From: Leptobrachium leishanense
Lineage: Eukaryota > Chordata > Amphibia > Anura > Megophryidae
DNA length: 64,000 nucleotides
Direction of reading: 5' to 3'
Assembly: GCA_009667805.1 (NCBI GenBank)
Contig: CM019064.1
Location: forward strand, 108,722,328-108,786,327
Shown: in pieces, positions 22,509 to 34,381 of the stretch
How the letters are laid out: each line of letters opens with the position of its first letter
How positions within the stretch are numbered: position 1 is the stretch's first letter
Program-made: the position numbers and the translations under genes
Notes under the pieces: model-generated
Told to the model about the DNA's origin: nothing
The model's database searches: none
Seen by the model: the letters and a program-made list of their open reading frames with translations, nothing else

Positions 22509-22745
22509 CCCCCCGTATGAGCACATCACAGAGCTCCACAGCAATAAAACTCACAGTAATGTGCGGTGTGTATGAGCGTATCACAGAGCTCCACAGCAAT
22601 AAAACTCACAGTAATGTGCAGTGTGTATGAGCGTATCACAGAGCTCCACAGCAATAAAACTCACAGTAATGTGCGGTGTGTGTATGAGCGTATCACAGAG
22701 CTCCACAGCAATAAAACTCACAGTAATATGTAGTGTGTATGACTG
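22509..22745 (+). repeat. 55-bp satellite, four head-to-tail units
   Basis: GAGCGTATCACAGAGCTCC plus ACAGCAATAAAACTCACAG and TAATGTGCGGTGTGT repeat four times with few changes. It is related to the alternating array at 15895-16500. Confidence 0.9.
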
Positions 22746-23815
22746 AGCAGGGCTGCCATCAGAAATCCTGAGGCTTTCACTGGACATATGAAAGGGGGAT
22801 ACCCCTGTAAAACTTGCTCACCCCCACCAACAACCTCCCCTCAACTCGCCCTGGATGCCCCCCTCTCCCCAATAACAGGTACACAAATATGAGAAAAAAT
22901 TGCTTTTTTTGTTTATTTTTATCTTTAATGTAAATATATAAATCCTTAGAATCCCCTGGTGCCTTTTAGACAGCAGTTCCCCCTAGTCCAGGTCCCCATA
23001 ACCTGCTCCAGCCCCCATTAGCCACCAACTCTCCAACAACTCCCCAGGTCAGGTCACTTAGCCTGTTAGCCACAATGTCCCCATTGCCATGTTAGTCAAG
23101 GTCCCCCTAACTATCAGGTCCCTCATAATCTCCAGTCCCCCCTTAACCATTAAGTCCCCATAACTCCCAACCCCCTTAGCCACAAATACCCCATTACCTC
23201 TTAAACCCCCCTTAACTACCAGATCCCTCAGCCAGGTTTCCCCATTAGCCACCAGATCCTCGTAACTCACCCATAAGCCACCATTCCATTAACCCCTGCT
23301 CGGTATAGCCACAGGTCCCCAAACCTTCCTCAGCCCCCTGCTCCCTTTTATCCTGGACACCGGCCCCCCAAATCCCTTACCTCATTCTCTCAGCTGGGCC
23401 CCTGCACACTGTGCAGCCTCTGAAGAGAGAAACCTCATATCACCACGGAGCAGGCAATGTCAGAGACAGCTGAAGGGTCCTCAACAAGATTTTGATAGAA
23501 GGTTATGAGGACCCCCCATGGCTGTCCATCACAATGCCTGCTCCAAGTTAAAATGCCGATCAGTCTGTCTCAAGAGGCTGCTCAGCGTGCAGGGGGCGCC
23601 AGCAGTGAGAGAAAAGGCAGGGGATTTGGGGGACATATTAGGTATTCTCTGCTGCTGCTGGGCCCCCTGTGCAGTGGAAGCATGCAGGTGATTGGCCCCC
23701 CTTACCCCTAACATAAATATGCTTGATACCTCTCATGACCCTGTAGCTGCTACGATTCTAGAGATACAGGGGTCCAAAGGACCATCATTGCAGACTTAAG
23801 AGTTTGTTTACTAAC
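22746..23815. other. C-rich degenerate repeat and unassigned sequence
   Basis: From 22975 to 23390 the text repeats words such as CCCCATTAGCCAC and AGGTCCCCATAAC in an irregular C-rich tandem. The remainder shows no gene or shared family. Confidence 0.45.
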
Positions 23816-24199
23816 CTCCGAATTTGTACCCAAATTGCACCTGACGGTGAATTTCACCATTGGGGCAACTTCCGGCCAATTTGTCTATTCACTAAGCTGT
23901 AAATCTCCAAATACAGGCAAAATGACAGCAAACTACGGAGCAATTTCACGCAGCTCACTCGCACCGAAATTGTCCCATAGAAGACGTGTCTTCTAGTCAC
24001 AGAACACTGAACTGCACTGAAATTCCAGTGAAATGCCCTGATTTTCAGTGATTCAGTTTGACAGGTTTAACTCTGGGTAGGATATGCAAATGAAGATAAA
24101 TATATAATTTTTAAAAAAGATTGTTTATCCTTTTTGTTTTCAGCACAAACCCTTTTTATGTTTATTTTTAGAACCCTTTATTTTTTTGTGAAATTTTTG
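23816..24199. other. Unassigned sequence with MITE-like flavour
   Basis: Phrases such as TTGTTTACTAACCTCCGAAT and CTATTCACTAAGCTG resemble short amphibian repeats, but no paired ends were found. Confidence 0.25.
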
Positions 24200-24338
24200 C
24201 TAATAGTTTGTAAACTCTCAAGCAGGGTCCTCTCTCCTACTGTTCTGTGTGTTTAACTTGTATGTATATTTGTTATTCTGTCTCATGCATTGCACAGCGC
24301 TACAGAACTTGTTAGCACTTTATAAGTATATGTAACTG
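24200..24338 (+). mobile_element. Old L2 LINE 3' tail
   Basis: TGCACAGCGCTACAGAACTT and GCACTTTATAA correspond to the L2 tail words TACAGCGCTGCGGAATATGC and GCGCTTTATAA at 20100-20140. Confidence 0.5.
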
Positions 24339-24438
24339 TAAATGTTTCTCAATCTTTTAAAAGGTAACAAACCTTTTTATTATTTTTTTAAAGGACCTTT
24401 TTTATTATTTAGATACATTTTTATAACTTTTTATTCGT

Positions 24439-27300
24439 TTAACCCTTTCCGGTCCTTTGTTGGAATTAGGGATGGGCTGGCGGGTCGATCCGAACATGAG
24501 TTTGATTCGAACATTGGCCGTTCGAAAGATCTCGAACATCGAACTTTTTGGGATGTTCGCCAAAAGTTCTAAAAAAAAAAAAAATTAGAATGTTTTTTAA
24601 GAAAATGCTTAAAAAATCTAAAAATAAAGAGACTCTTTACTGCAGAATATTATAAGCAATGGTTTATTAGATATTGAATTAAAACGGGAATATTTTTAAC
24701 ATTGAAGCCTATGGGATAAAACATTCTTGTTGCTAAAACATCAGGCAGACGAGGCCCTCTAATCAGGCACTGTAGAGGGCAGCCCGCCGGGGCCTCCCAA
24801 GGACCCCTTAAGGAGCATGCAGCCGCAGGATGACAGAGCTGCGACTGTGCGGGCTGGCCGGCCGTGTTCATGTTTCAGAGACTGGTGGCACAGGGAGGGA
24901 GCCACGGCAGACCCCCCATACAACCAGGATCCAGGGAGTCCCCACTGACCACCAGGCTAAGGTAAGGCGACACATTTTTAAAAAAAACAAAATCCGAGGA
25001 CATTTTTAAATGTCCCCGGAACATAAAATAAAACCTTTTTTTTTCTTTCTAATACTCACCTGATTCCTAATAGCATATCTTCTTGTTAAAGCTAGCATCA
25101 GACTGTAGAGGTGCTGCCCGGCAGTGTGAGGATTCATATGCTGCATTATTATACTGTAGAGGTGCTGCGCGGCAGTGTGCGGAATCATATGCTGCATTAA
25201 TTATTCTTCTTACAAATTTGGTTACTTAACCCGTTTGCGTTTGGATTGTAATAGTGTGACATCCAGGGCCCCGGGTAGCGATCAGGGGGGCCCAGAAGCA
25301 TGGTGCCGCCAGCTGGCCGAATGCCAGGAGCTCCGGCGGCACCCGGCACAGCTGTGAGTGATCAGGGGGCAGGGCGCCGGGACCTTTAATTCAGGAGCGC
25401 AAGCTGTACACCTTACCTTGCTGTGGAGTTTCATTCCCGCATCGCTAGCTTACCGAATCAGTTTGTATACTTGTTACTGACCCTGCTTGTTCTGAGGACC
25501 CGATCTGTTGCCGGCTTTGCTTGCCATTTGACTATTCTCTCTGTGTACACCCTGCCTGTTCGGTTTGCCTCCTGTTACTAATGGTGTGCGCCAATTCTCA
25601 CCATATAGAGTAGTCAGTACTAGTGAGTACTAGTGCCTAAGCGTTGTTGACCCGGTTTTGTTATAACAACTACTCTCGCTCTGTGCCCCTGTCTGGTATA
25701 TTCCGCTGCTTGTTACTGCTGGTGCGCTTCCATCCTGCCATACGCTATAGCGCAGTAATATTTGGGTGCACTGCCACTGACGCGTGTACCAGATTCCAAT
25801 AATTGTAATATTTGAATGCAGAGTCCACCCCTGCACTCTTCCACAATACCTCAAAGGGGTTACGTTGTGAAGGCACTAGCTGGCACCAAAGGCCCGATAT
25901 TTGGGTGCACTGACGCGTGTACCAGATTCCAATCATTTTAATATTTGAATGCAGAGTCCACCCCTGCACTCTTCCACAATACCTCAGAGGGGTTACAGTG
26001 TGAAGGCACTAGCTGCCACCAAAAGGTCCAATTTTAATGCACTTGTTGTCACTTTCATCCAAAGTCTGCATAAGTTTCACCATAATTTAGCCAAAAAAAT
26101 CTCTAAACTTGTTCTGTGTGTCCTAAAACGTCTTCTCTTTTCATACAGGCTGCCGCCCCAAGCAGTTGTTTATGAATAGATTAAAGGAAAAACATTTACC
26201 CTCATTGGAAATGTCATTTTTTTCTTTTAAAATGTTTCTATACATCCGACAAATCCACCACTTCACGGGCAGGTTATGGGGACCTCCTAGGCACGAAACT
26301 TGAAGGAATATTTTGTTTTTATTCTTAACCTTTATTTCATGGAAAAATCACTGTTCCTTTAAAAACGTTTTTTTAAAAACTTTTTTTCCTTGTTTCCTGT
26401 CCCCCAGGGCACTACCCGGACCCCCATACACCTTTTATGGCAAATATCTTGCATATATGCCCTCTTGGAGGGCACTCTAAAAATCGACCGTTCGAGTCCC
26501 ATTGACTTACATTGAGTTCGGATAGTGTTTGCGTCCGAACTCGAACTTTTGAAATTGTTCGAGTTAGAATGTGAACCGAACACGGGGGTGTTTTGCTCAT
26601 CCCTAGTTGTAATATGTCTAACACAACCTTTTGCCAGTTGCTGTCCAATGTCAGATATATTCCGACATGACCGGACTGGCACTCCTTCCCTATACTCACC
26701 TCTCTCTTCGGGGTCCCACTGCCTGCCTGTGCTTTTTAAACCCCTCCATCGCACTGACGTTTCAGATCAACTCCGCCAGAGCAGGGGAAGTGTCTGAAGG
26801 GGAGGGGGCTCCTTTGGACCCTTCTATCTCCCCATTGCCGACGGGGACCTCTTAAAGAGAGGCATTGCTGGAAAGGCCCCTCTTTAACCCCTTAGTTTCC
26901 GGTACACAATACAGTGTCAATCTTGGATGTCAGCCAAGTGTCTGCGGCCTCCCCTGGCTGACTGATGTCAACGCGCATCAACAAGATGACATCAGTTAGG
27001 GAATTAACCCCTAGCTGTCAAGGGGTTTTGCTATGGAAACCCTATGGTGGAGATAGGGGTGTCATTTGGACCCCCCTATCTCCCGATCAGTGGCAGCTAG
27101 AGGGTCATATTTGGTATTGGCGGAAAGGCCAGAGCATGGCCTTCCCAATGATGCCAAACATGACCACAATAAGGCTAAAAAAATTATAATAAATAAATAT
27201 AATTTTTAAAAAAATATATATATTTATTATTGCAGCAATATTGCTCACTGTTCAATTATAATGTGAACAATGATGCTGCAGTAACGATTATTTTTATTCG
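24439..27300 (+). mobile_element. Old TTAA hairpin-family element split by a hAT MITE
   Basis: It starts TTAACCCTTTCCGGTCC at 24439 and is interrupted at 24467. It resumes at 26614 with hairpin-family text: CTCACCTCTCTCTTCGGGG, matching 55880. Further matches are AACCCCTAGCTGTCA with TGGCAGCTAGAGGGT, GGAGATAGGGG, and the conserved GCAGCAATATTG / CAATTATAATGTGAACAATG block. It is truncated after about 27300. It is more diverged than the other copies. Confidence 0.6.
24467..26605. mobile_element. Non-autonomous hAT derivative, 2.1 kb
   Basis: The ends TAGGGATGGGCTGG and GCTCATCCCTA are flanked by GTTGGAAT and GTTGTAAT (7 of 8 identical). The right about 600 bp match the 3' region of the hAT at 51513-55037, including CTCTTCCACAATACCTCAGA, TTTCACCATAATTTAGCC and CATATATGCCCTCTTG. 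Inside, an about 125-bp segment beginning TTTGGGTGCACTG is duplicated (25760-25890 and 25890-26015). It has no transposase. Confidence 0.82.
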
Positions 27301-27689
27301 TTTTGCTCATTACTACATTACCCATAGGTTAAATAGTATTGTCTATTATACTGCAATGATGAAAAAGATGAATGGAAGCCATAGTAATATCTGTTTTAAT
27401 ATCCTAATTTCCAAATTTTATGAGTTCACACAATAATATCATTTTACAGGATACCTTCAGTAACAGGGAAGGTGATTAGAAAAAGAGCACTGCTATTTTA
27501 ATCAATTAATTATCAAATTTAATTGGGCAATTACAATGTTTTCCTTCTCTTATGAATTTATTGCTCACACATTTAAAGAGACATTCTGGTGGCTTTTCAA
27601 CTTTATCTAAATCAATTCAGCTTGTTAAGACATTATCATAATTTACAGCCATTATTTATTTCCTACCTTTAGGAAATTATTTCTGTTAG
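27301..27689. other. AT-rich unique sequence, possibly intronic
   Basis: No repeats shared within the window. It leads into the exon-like island at 27690. Confidence 0.4.
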
Positions 27690-27772
27690 AAGAAGAGAAT
27701 GCAGACTTCTCGTTCTTGGCCTATTTTCCAGACACGTTCCTGCGCAATTGTTCTTTCTGCCATGGATTCTAT
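27690..27772 (+). other. Exon-like island A, plus strand
   Basis: A pyrimidine-rich TTATTTCTGTTAG acceptor and a strong TAT/GTAAGT donor bound 83 bp. One frame (two leading bases, then GAA GAG AAT) is open and predicts a 27-residue peptide with a C-x2-C motif (RNCSFCHGF). It ends in phase 0. It is unique in the window. The protein family is not recognised, and its status as a real exon is inference. Confidence 0.3.
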
Positions 27773-27953
27773 GTAAGTTATTTTAATTTCTGAGGTGTGT
27801 AGGTATGGAGTCTTCTTCTAAATAGGAATAACTAAAAGAAAGGACATAAATAATGAATGTAGCTTAGGAAATGTCTTGTTTTAATATACTGATCTGATTT
27901 AGGTAAATTCATTCATTGTACATTTAGTTGCATGTTAGTAGATACTTGTTTAA

Positions 27954-28381
27954 AGCTGGGGTCAGACGAATGCAGTGCGAACGTGCCTTTACCCGCACTT
28001 TATGACGTCCGTGGTAGCAGCAAATGACGTCCAACGCAGGCCCACACACGAAGTACGGCCGTACGAAAGTTCGGCCGCGCAACGCAAGCGGCAAACGAAA
28101 GCATATTTGCAAGAATGTCGAACCGCTAGTACTGAAGTACAGAGTGCGCTGCGTCCGCATAGCGGTGTGTGTGAGTGATTAGGAGACGTCAGACACTGCA
28201 CATGTCCGGCCAACATAACATCCAGACACCCAAAGTTTCCTGGTTTGGGTCCGTAAAAAATCACGGCCGTAATTGCGCATCGTATGACCGCTATCGCGTA
28301 GTCCGTTATAAAATATGTCCATGCATTCGGACGCACTTTTTTACGGACGATGCGAAAAATGCGTTCGTCTGACCTTAGCCT
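27954..28381. mobile_element. CpG-rich MITE, copy 1
   Basis: The ends GGGTCAGACGAATGC and GCGTTCGTCTGACC are inverted. The interior is unusually CpG-rich for the region (TACGGCCGTACGAAAG, GACCGCTATCGCG). A second copy in opposite orientation is at 41310-41721. No target duplication could be defined. Confidence 0.75.
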
Positions 28382-28799
28382 CAGATGTTATGCATTTAAA
28401 TGCAGCATTACTGTAATACACATCTTCCTTTTATTAAGTTTCACTTTTATCTACATTTATCCATCATGATGGAATCAAATGTTTATCAGATTGTCATACA
28501 GTTTATCAAAAGTACAGTTACATTTATTAACACTTTCCAGAAAAAAGTGGCTAATCTTAACCCCTTAGTGACCGGGCGGTTTTACACATATCCGTCCTTT
28601 AGTGACCGCTGCTGTTTTTACGTTTCTGCGCTGTTAGTGTTTAGGACAAATTTTCCTCTTACTCGTTTATGCAACCCACACATATTTTACACTGTTTTTC
28701 TCGTCATTAAATGGACTTTATAAAAATACAATTTTTTTCATCATTTCATATAATTTACTATAAAAAACATTGTGAAATATGACAAAAAAAATTGAAAAA

Positions 28800-30450
28800 A
28801 CACCACTTTTTTGAACTTTGACCCCCAAAATTTCTTATGTATCAACAACCGTCAAAAAAATTTAATTCCTTAGTAGTTTCTAAATTTAGTTCTGAGTTTA
28901 GCAATACCCAATGTTTACATATTCCTCGCTTTTTTCCTTATTTTATGCAACAATAAGTGCAAGTAGCACTTTGCCATTTCCAAAGAGTTTATTTTCAAAA
29001 CTAGTGATAGTGACATTGTAACACTGATATCTGTCACTAATTCCTGAATAACACTCCACATATACATATTTTTTTAAAGGACACAAATCAAGGTATTAAA
29101 CTTGGTGTATTTTGACTCTTTCCATGCAAACCATTTTACCACAAATCTATGCCGAAGTTTGAGAAAAAAAAGTTTTGGTGATTTTTTTTTTGAACGCAAT
29201 TTAAGAATACATGTACTGTGAACTTTAAGGTTTACTGCCAAAAACCACCGCAAAATATGTTCAGCAACATCTTCTGAGTAAATTGATACCACCCATGTAT
29301 AGGTATGTGGGTCATTTGGGGGCTAATAGGCCTTATTTGGGGGGTGCGCATTTCAGTTTTCCAACTTGGAATTTTCACATTTCGTCATCATGCACCCATG
29401 TCCTATTTGGGACATTTTTGAAGCCGGCCAAAGTAATTTACCCCCATCAAACCATATATTTTTAGAAAGGGCACAGCCTAGGGTGCTTCAAAGAGTTGTA
29501 TTTTAACACTTTCCATGCACTAGCTCTATGTCAAACTTTCAGGTAGTCACTTTTTGTGTTATTTTTTCACACACATTGTACTTTAGGCATGAATTGTCAA
29601 ATCCAGTTATGGGTTACTGCCAAAAACACCCCAAAATATGTTCAGCAACATCTTCTGAGTAAAGTGATACCACCCATATATAGATTTGTTCTGTTGTTTT
29701 TGGGGTGCTACGCCAATCTTTTGACATGTGCTTGTCAATTTTCTAATTTGACATACAGTATCTTCTTTGCTTATCTTCTTTTTAGGGGCCTTTTTACATA
29801 CCCCAATTTTATGAACGTGCATATATTTGGTAAGCTAACACCCCAAAGTATTGTAAATGGAGTGTTTTTATGCCATGGATGCAACCGTTTGCTCCAAACA
29901 AATTGGATACTGTTTGGTGGTCATTTTTCATTTTCACACCCACATCAGTTTTGGACTGTGATTTAGGAGACACTGTTGTTTGTTACTGAATGAAAACTCT
30001 CCAGGTTGTTTTCTGCAAGGTCTCCTGAGTACACCCATGCCCCCCATGCATAGGTTTGCCAGGATTTTGGGAAGGTTCAAATACAATTTTTATGACTTTG
30101 TCATTGGAGTTGAAATTGAGATTATTTCTTCAGCTAGGCCTATCTTTGGTTTTGGGTCTACCGCATACCCCAGTTTGAATTATTGCCAGAAAATTGATTA
30201 TATTTGTTATATTGACACCCCAAGGTATTGCATATGGAGTGCTTTGATGCCATGGATGCAACGGTTTTAGCCCAAAACATTTGAGAAGGTGTGTGGCGGT
30301 AATTTTTCAATTTTCAGATTTTTACTCCCACATTAGATTTGGACTGTGATTTAGGAGACACTGTTGTTGGTTACTGCATGAAAACTCTCCAGGTTGTTTT
30401 CTGTAAGGTCTCCTTAGTACACCCATGCCCCCATGCATAGGTGTGCAAAG
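28800..30450. repeat. About 380-bp degenerate tandem repeat in the piggyBac left region
   Basis: Four copies of a block occur near 29261, 29641, 30009 and 30392. Recognisable parts are AAATATGTTCAGCAACATC or TTTCTGCAAGGTCTCC, a GAGTA...ACCCATG word and CATAGGTTTGC. A shared GTGATTTAGGAGACACTGTT appears at 29958 and 30342. The copies are strongly diverged. There is no gene. Confidence 0.65.
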
Positions 30451-30589
30451 ATTTTGGCAAAATACAGCACCAATTATAGAACATAAAAATGTAGGAATAA
30501 AATGTAAAAGTCTGGTGCAGTAAAAGAAAAAAAAAACTAAACTGAACTAACTAAGTAGAGTGTAATAAAAAATAGAAAGGAAAAAAAAA

Positions 30590-31282
30590 TCACAGATCAC
30601 GCACAGTGTGATATATTTTGAAACAGTCCCCAAGACACAGACCGGGTTGTCCAGGGCTTTCTGGGCAGTAAAAGATTGTGTCTCTCCTCTGCCCCCTCTT
30701 GAAACACACCCTGCATCTTTTTTGGGGTTTCTGTTTGCCCTCAGTAGGGGGGATTTTATAAATAAAATGTGTAGCCCCAATTCTGTCCCCCATCACCGCC
30801 CGGGGAGCAGGTGCATCCTGGTACAAAAACCCCGAAATGACCTGGAGCTGAAACTGTAAAAAGGACAGCGTCACTCCGGGGTTTGCCTTTTTGCAGAGCA
30901 AAAAGGCATTGTGGGTTGCAATTTGCATCAGGTAAATTGCAACCTTTTTGTACCAGGCCCTTGACTTCCGCATAATCTGGTAGGGCTGGAGCAGTTGATC
31001 TGCCAGATCAACCCCACCCATATGCCGGTTATAGGCTTTGATGCACACTGGCTTCCTGATGCGCTCAGCTCTGCCACGTACAGAGACCTCCACAGACCTC
31101 TCAGTGTGGATGGTGGATAGAAGGTATACATCATTCTTGTCTCTGTACTTGACCGCCAACAGCTCCTCTTGGCGCAGGGCTGAGGTCTCCCCCCTTTTTA
31201 ACCGGGTGCGGACAAGCTGTGCTGGGAAACCTACGCGGTTCTTGCGAACAGTACCCCATGCTGCTGTATCAAAACAATACAT
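30590..31282 (-). pseudogene. piggyBac transposase, C-terminal part
   Basis: Apart from the first codon, this is the downstream part of the DDE-type transposase that cuts and pastes at TTAA. Its GGVDLADQ contains the third catalytic Asp (residue 92 here, about 434 in the whole protein). It ends with a cysteine-rich zinc-binding domain: CRVCFKRGQ, then YCPESPGQPGLCLGDCF. Its first codons (YCFDT) duplicate the last codons of the N-terminal part at 38260-39402, because the target site was duplicated when Penelope inserted. No stops or frameshifts are seen within it. Confidence 0.9.
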
Positions 31283-31768
31283 ATATAGACAATTGGAGTG
31301 TGACAGCAGGCAATATAAACAAAAAATACAACCTCTAGATATACCAGACGTCTCTCCCTTGGGCGTCTTGACAGTATGAAAAGGATAAATATGGAAAAAC
31401 GGGAATCTGTAGAGGTAAAAAACAGCGACTCATAGCGCATACAGGTATATACAAAGAGTATTGCAAGAGGTGCCCCTGCTAGGATAGCACTCACAAGATA
31501 TATAATCTTTAAAACTTATCGTCTCATAGGAGATTTCACACCACATCTGTCGCTCATAGAATGTTCAGCCTGGAAATCCTTGCCGCCGCAGGAACCACCA
31601 ATCACCATCCAGAGTCAAGACAGAAAAATTTATTGGGGTGTACAAAATAAAATCATACAAGGATCCAACGCGTTTCGTGCGATAAACACACTTCTTCAGG
31701 GATAAAACATTAAAAAACAACAATATGTTACAAGTTTTCGAAAGTCTCCTTTTAAACTCTTTCCTCAG
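31282..31768 (-). repeat. Inverted copy of the Penelope right terminus
   Basis: This is the reverse complement of about 37955-38344, from AAAGAGTTTAAAAGGAGAC to CCATATTTATCC, with few differences. It abuts a direct partial copy starting ATGCGCTATGAGTCGCTG at 31773. Such inverted tails next to a partial pseudo-LTR are a known arrangement for Penelope-like insertions. Confidence 0.85.
31662..31703 (-). ncRNA. Hammerhead-like ribozyme motif (inverted terminus)
   Basis: On the minus strand: ATCC, then CTGAAGA, then a stem-loop GTGTG-TTTAT-CGCAC, then GAAAC, GCGTT and GGAT. The ATCC/GGAT pair would form stem I, and CTGANGA plus GAAA is the hammerhead core. Stem III is minimal, and one extra A precedes stem II, so activity is uncertain. 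Hammerhead motifs in Penelope-like termini are established. Confidence 0.55.
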
Positions 31769-31773
31769 GGGAA

Positions 31774-32685
31774 ATGCGCTATGAGTCGCTGTTTTTTACC
31801 TCTACAGATTCCTGTTTTTCCATATTTATCCTTTTCATACTGTCAAGACGCCCAAGGGAGAGACGTCTGGGATATCTAGAGGTTGTATTTTTTGTTTATA
31901 TTGCCTGCTGTCACACTCCAATTGTCTGTATACTTGTTTATCCGCACTTATTGTGTGTCTCCCAGTGTGCTGTGACACGGCAATTTTATTTTCCCTACCG
32001 CTATATCAAACGATTTAATTATGCAAGCTTTTTCTCCGACCTCAGAGAGGAGAGAAGTAAACGACAGAAAGAACTGTTTTTGGGACCAAATAATTTGAAT
32101 AAAGTGTCCCCTGATGTTAACAAAATGTTTACAGAGATGGAACATTTAATGATAAAAGAGACTAAAAAGTGGTGGGAGATATCATCATTAGAACAATATA
32201 TGTCACCTGAGCTAATTCCTAGAGGTCTAAGAATTAACCATACACTCGCTTATGGCGAGGAAGATGAACAACTAGTCCAGGAATGGCAATTGGCGTTTAA
32301 TGAATGCTCGTTCAAAATGATAAAATCTTTAATTGATTATCAAAAAAGGACTTTAGAAAAAGTGGAAGAGAATATTGATAAAGTAGAAAAACAAATAGTA
32401 GAAACTGATGAACCTATACAAGTTCAAGCTAAATATACAGCTCTGAAACTTAATATTAAGAAAGTGGACGATATAGTGTCTAAAAGGAAAGCAGACAAGT
32501 TTAAAAGAGATATGAATGATTATAAAGAAGGAAAAGCAAATTTTCTATATAAAAAACAAAATCTCCACAAAACAATTTTTTTTAATAATAACAAAAAAAG
32601 TACGAAAACAGACAAGAAAGTTCTCAATATTATAAGAATGGGAATTACCCGACTTATAGTGCCTATAAGAGGGATAGAGTTTTAG
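31774..32685 (+). pseudogene. Penelope-like element N-terminal frame
   Basis: After about 70 codons of terminal-repeat sequence, the frame becomes Lys/Glu-rich with heptad-like leucine and isoleucine spacing. Examples are MIKSLIDYQKRTLEKVEENI and the following region, suggesting a coiled coil. This is usual for the region upstream of the reverse transcriptase in this class. A frameshift near 32640 ends it. The sense continues in another frame to about 33000 (FPERKEESFPPKNKNEF) and then LKELQVLSRGLKFAPTKP up to the inserted TTAA element. Confidence 0.7.
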
Positions 32686-33137
32686 ACTCTAAAAAAGATT
32701 TCAAACTGAATAACCCTAAGATAGTTTTCGAAGGGGCTAGACCAAAGATTTTCCCAGAACGTAAAGAAGAATCTTTTCCCCCTAAAAATAAAAATGAATT
32801 CACAGGAGGGTGGGCCCCGGTCCCTCAAAAACAGAGAAAAGGGAAAGGACCTAAGGGTGACAATACGGAGGTTTTTTTGGGGCAGTCCCAAAAAATCAAC
32901 TGGGACCTTACCCAAATAAAAGATTGGACATATCAGAACCCATTCTCTTTACTAAAACCTCCCAAGAAAAGATTTCTGGTAGACCAGTCACAAACAGAGG
33001 AGGAATAGAAGTAGAAGAAGAAAATAAATCCGATAAGGAAAAAAATAACAGTATCTTCAATATATCAGGGGTTAATTTATCCTTAAAAGAACTACAAGTA
33101 TTAAGTAGGGGTTTAAAATTTGCCCCCACTAAACCCA

Positions 33138-34381
33138 TTAACCCTTTCGCTGCTGAGGCTTTTCCCGCCTCTGTGCTGAGGTCATTTTTACCGGTTTTGC
33201 TCATCATGTTTAAACGTGTTTTGAAGGCTTATTTTAGTATATGACCCAGACATATTATATATAGTTCTTTCCGTCAGACTCGGCAGATTCATAATATGTC
33301 ATTATTATATGTATACGTCATGACCTGTCTGTATATTATAACAAAAAATGCAATAAAATATGAATTTTCAATAATTTACAACGTGTAAAGTGTTTTTTTT
33401 TCCACATTTTAACATGCAAGCAATTGCGGTTCTATTTTGTATGGGGTGCACTTGTTAAAAAAATTAGAGATGGGGTCTCGTTACGTTTTTTTTGGGGAAA
33501 ATTACACGATTTTTAACAAACGCACCGCATACAAAAATTGTTAGTGCAGCATCATTGTTCACATTATAATTGAAATGGGAACAATATTGCTGCATTAACA
33601 AATCAAAAAAAGAAAAAAAAATTGTTTATTTTGTTTTTATAATTTTTTATTTTATTTTTTTTTATTTTTATTTTTCATTTTGTTTTTATTTTTACAAACT
33701 TTTTCACAGTCGTGTTTGATATCTTTGGAACGGCCATGCTCTGGCCGATCCAACAGTACCAAACTTTAACCCCTAGCTGCCACGGATCGGGAGATAGGGG
33801 GTTCATTGCAACCCCCTATCTCCACCATTGGTGGCAGCTAGGGGTTAACTCCAGGACTGGCGTCATCGTGCTACGCACGATGACGCCAGTCCTCAGGGGG
33901 AGTTCCCGGAGGCTTGGCCGACATCCAAGATGTCGGCCAGCTCTGGGAAAGGATCACGAACCGGTGCTTTTCAGCACCGATTCGTGATCCGGCTCCCCAG
34001 GGGTTAATGCCAGGTACCATTTGGAAGGGCAGGCTGTGCCCTTCCAAATGGTGCCTGGGTTAACCCCCTGCACGCCACCGATTGGGAGGGAGAGAGGTCC
34101 GAAGGACCTCCCCCCTCCCTTTCAGGCGCCTCCTCCGCACATGCGGGGGGCGCCTGAATTAGGTGTCATCGCGCCGCCGCGATGACACCTAATTACTCCG
34201 GCGGCGGTTCCGGATGCTGGGCTGACATCGAGGATGTCAGCCCGCACCGGGGGGGCCAGCGATCGGCCGGAACCCGGCCGAACGCTGACCCCAAAGAGAG
34301 GACGCGCTCAGCGCGTCCACCGCATGGAACGTGACATGCGGTTGGACGCGCTGAACGCGTCCTTAGCATGGAAGGGGTTAA
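33138..34381 (+). mobile_element. TTAA-flanked hairpin-array element, complete, inside Penelope
   Basis: TTAA at 33138-33141 and 34378-34381. The left half is the conserved AT-rich region (CATCATGTTTAAACGTG, TATGTATACGTCATGACC, CAATTATAATG). The right 650 bp are about ten consecutive hairpins. Examples are GGACTGGCGTCATCGTGC with its complement, CATTTGGAAGGGCA with its complement, ATTAGGTGTCATCGCG with its complement, and GGACGCGCTCAGCGCGTCC. It interrupts the Penelope frame just after the FAPTKP motif. Confidence 0.9.
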
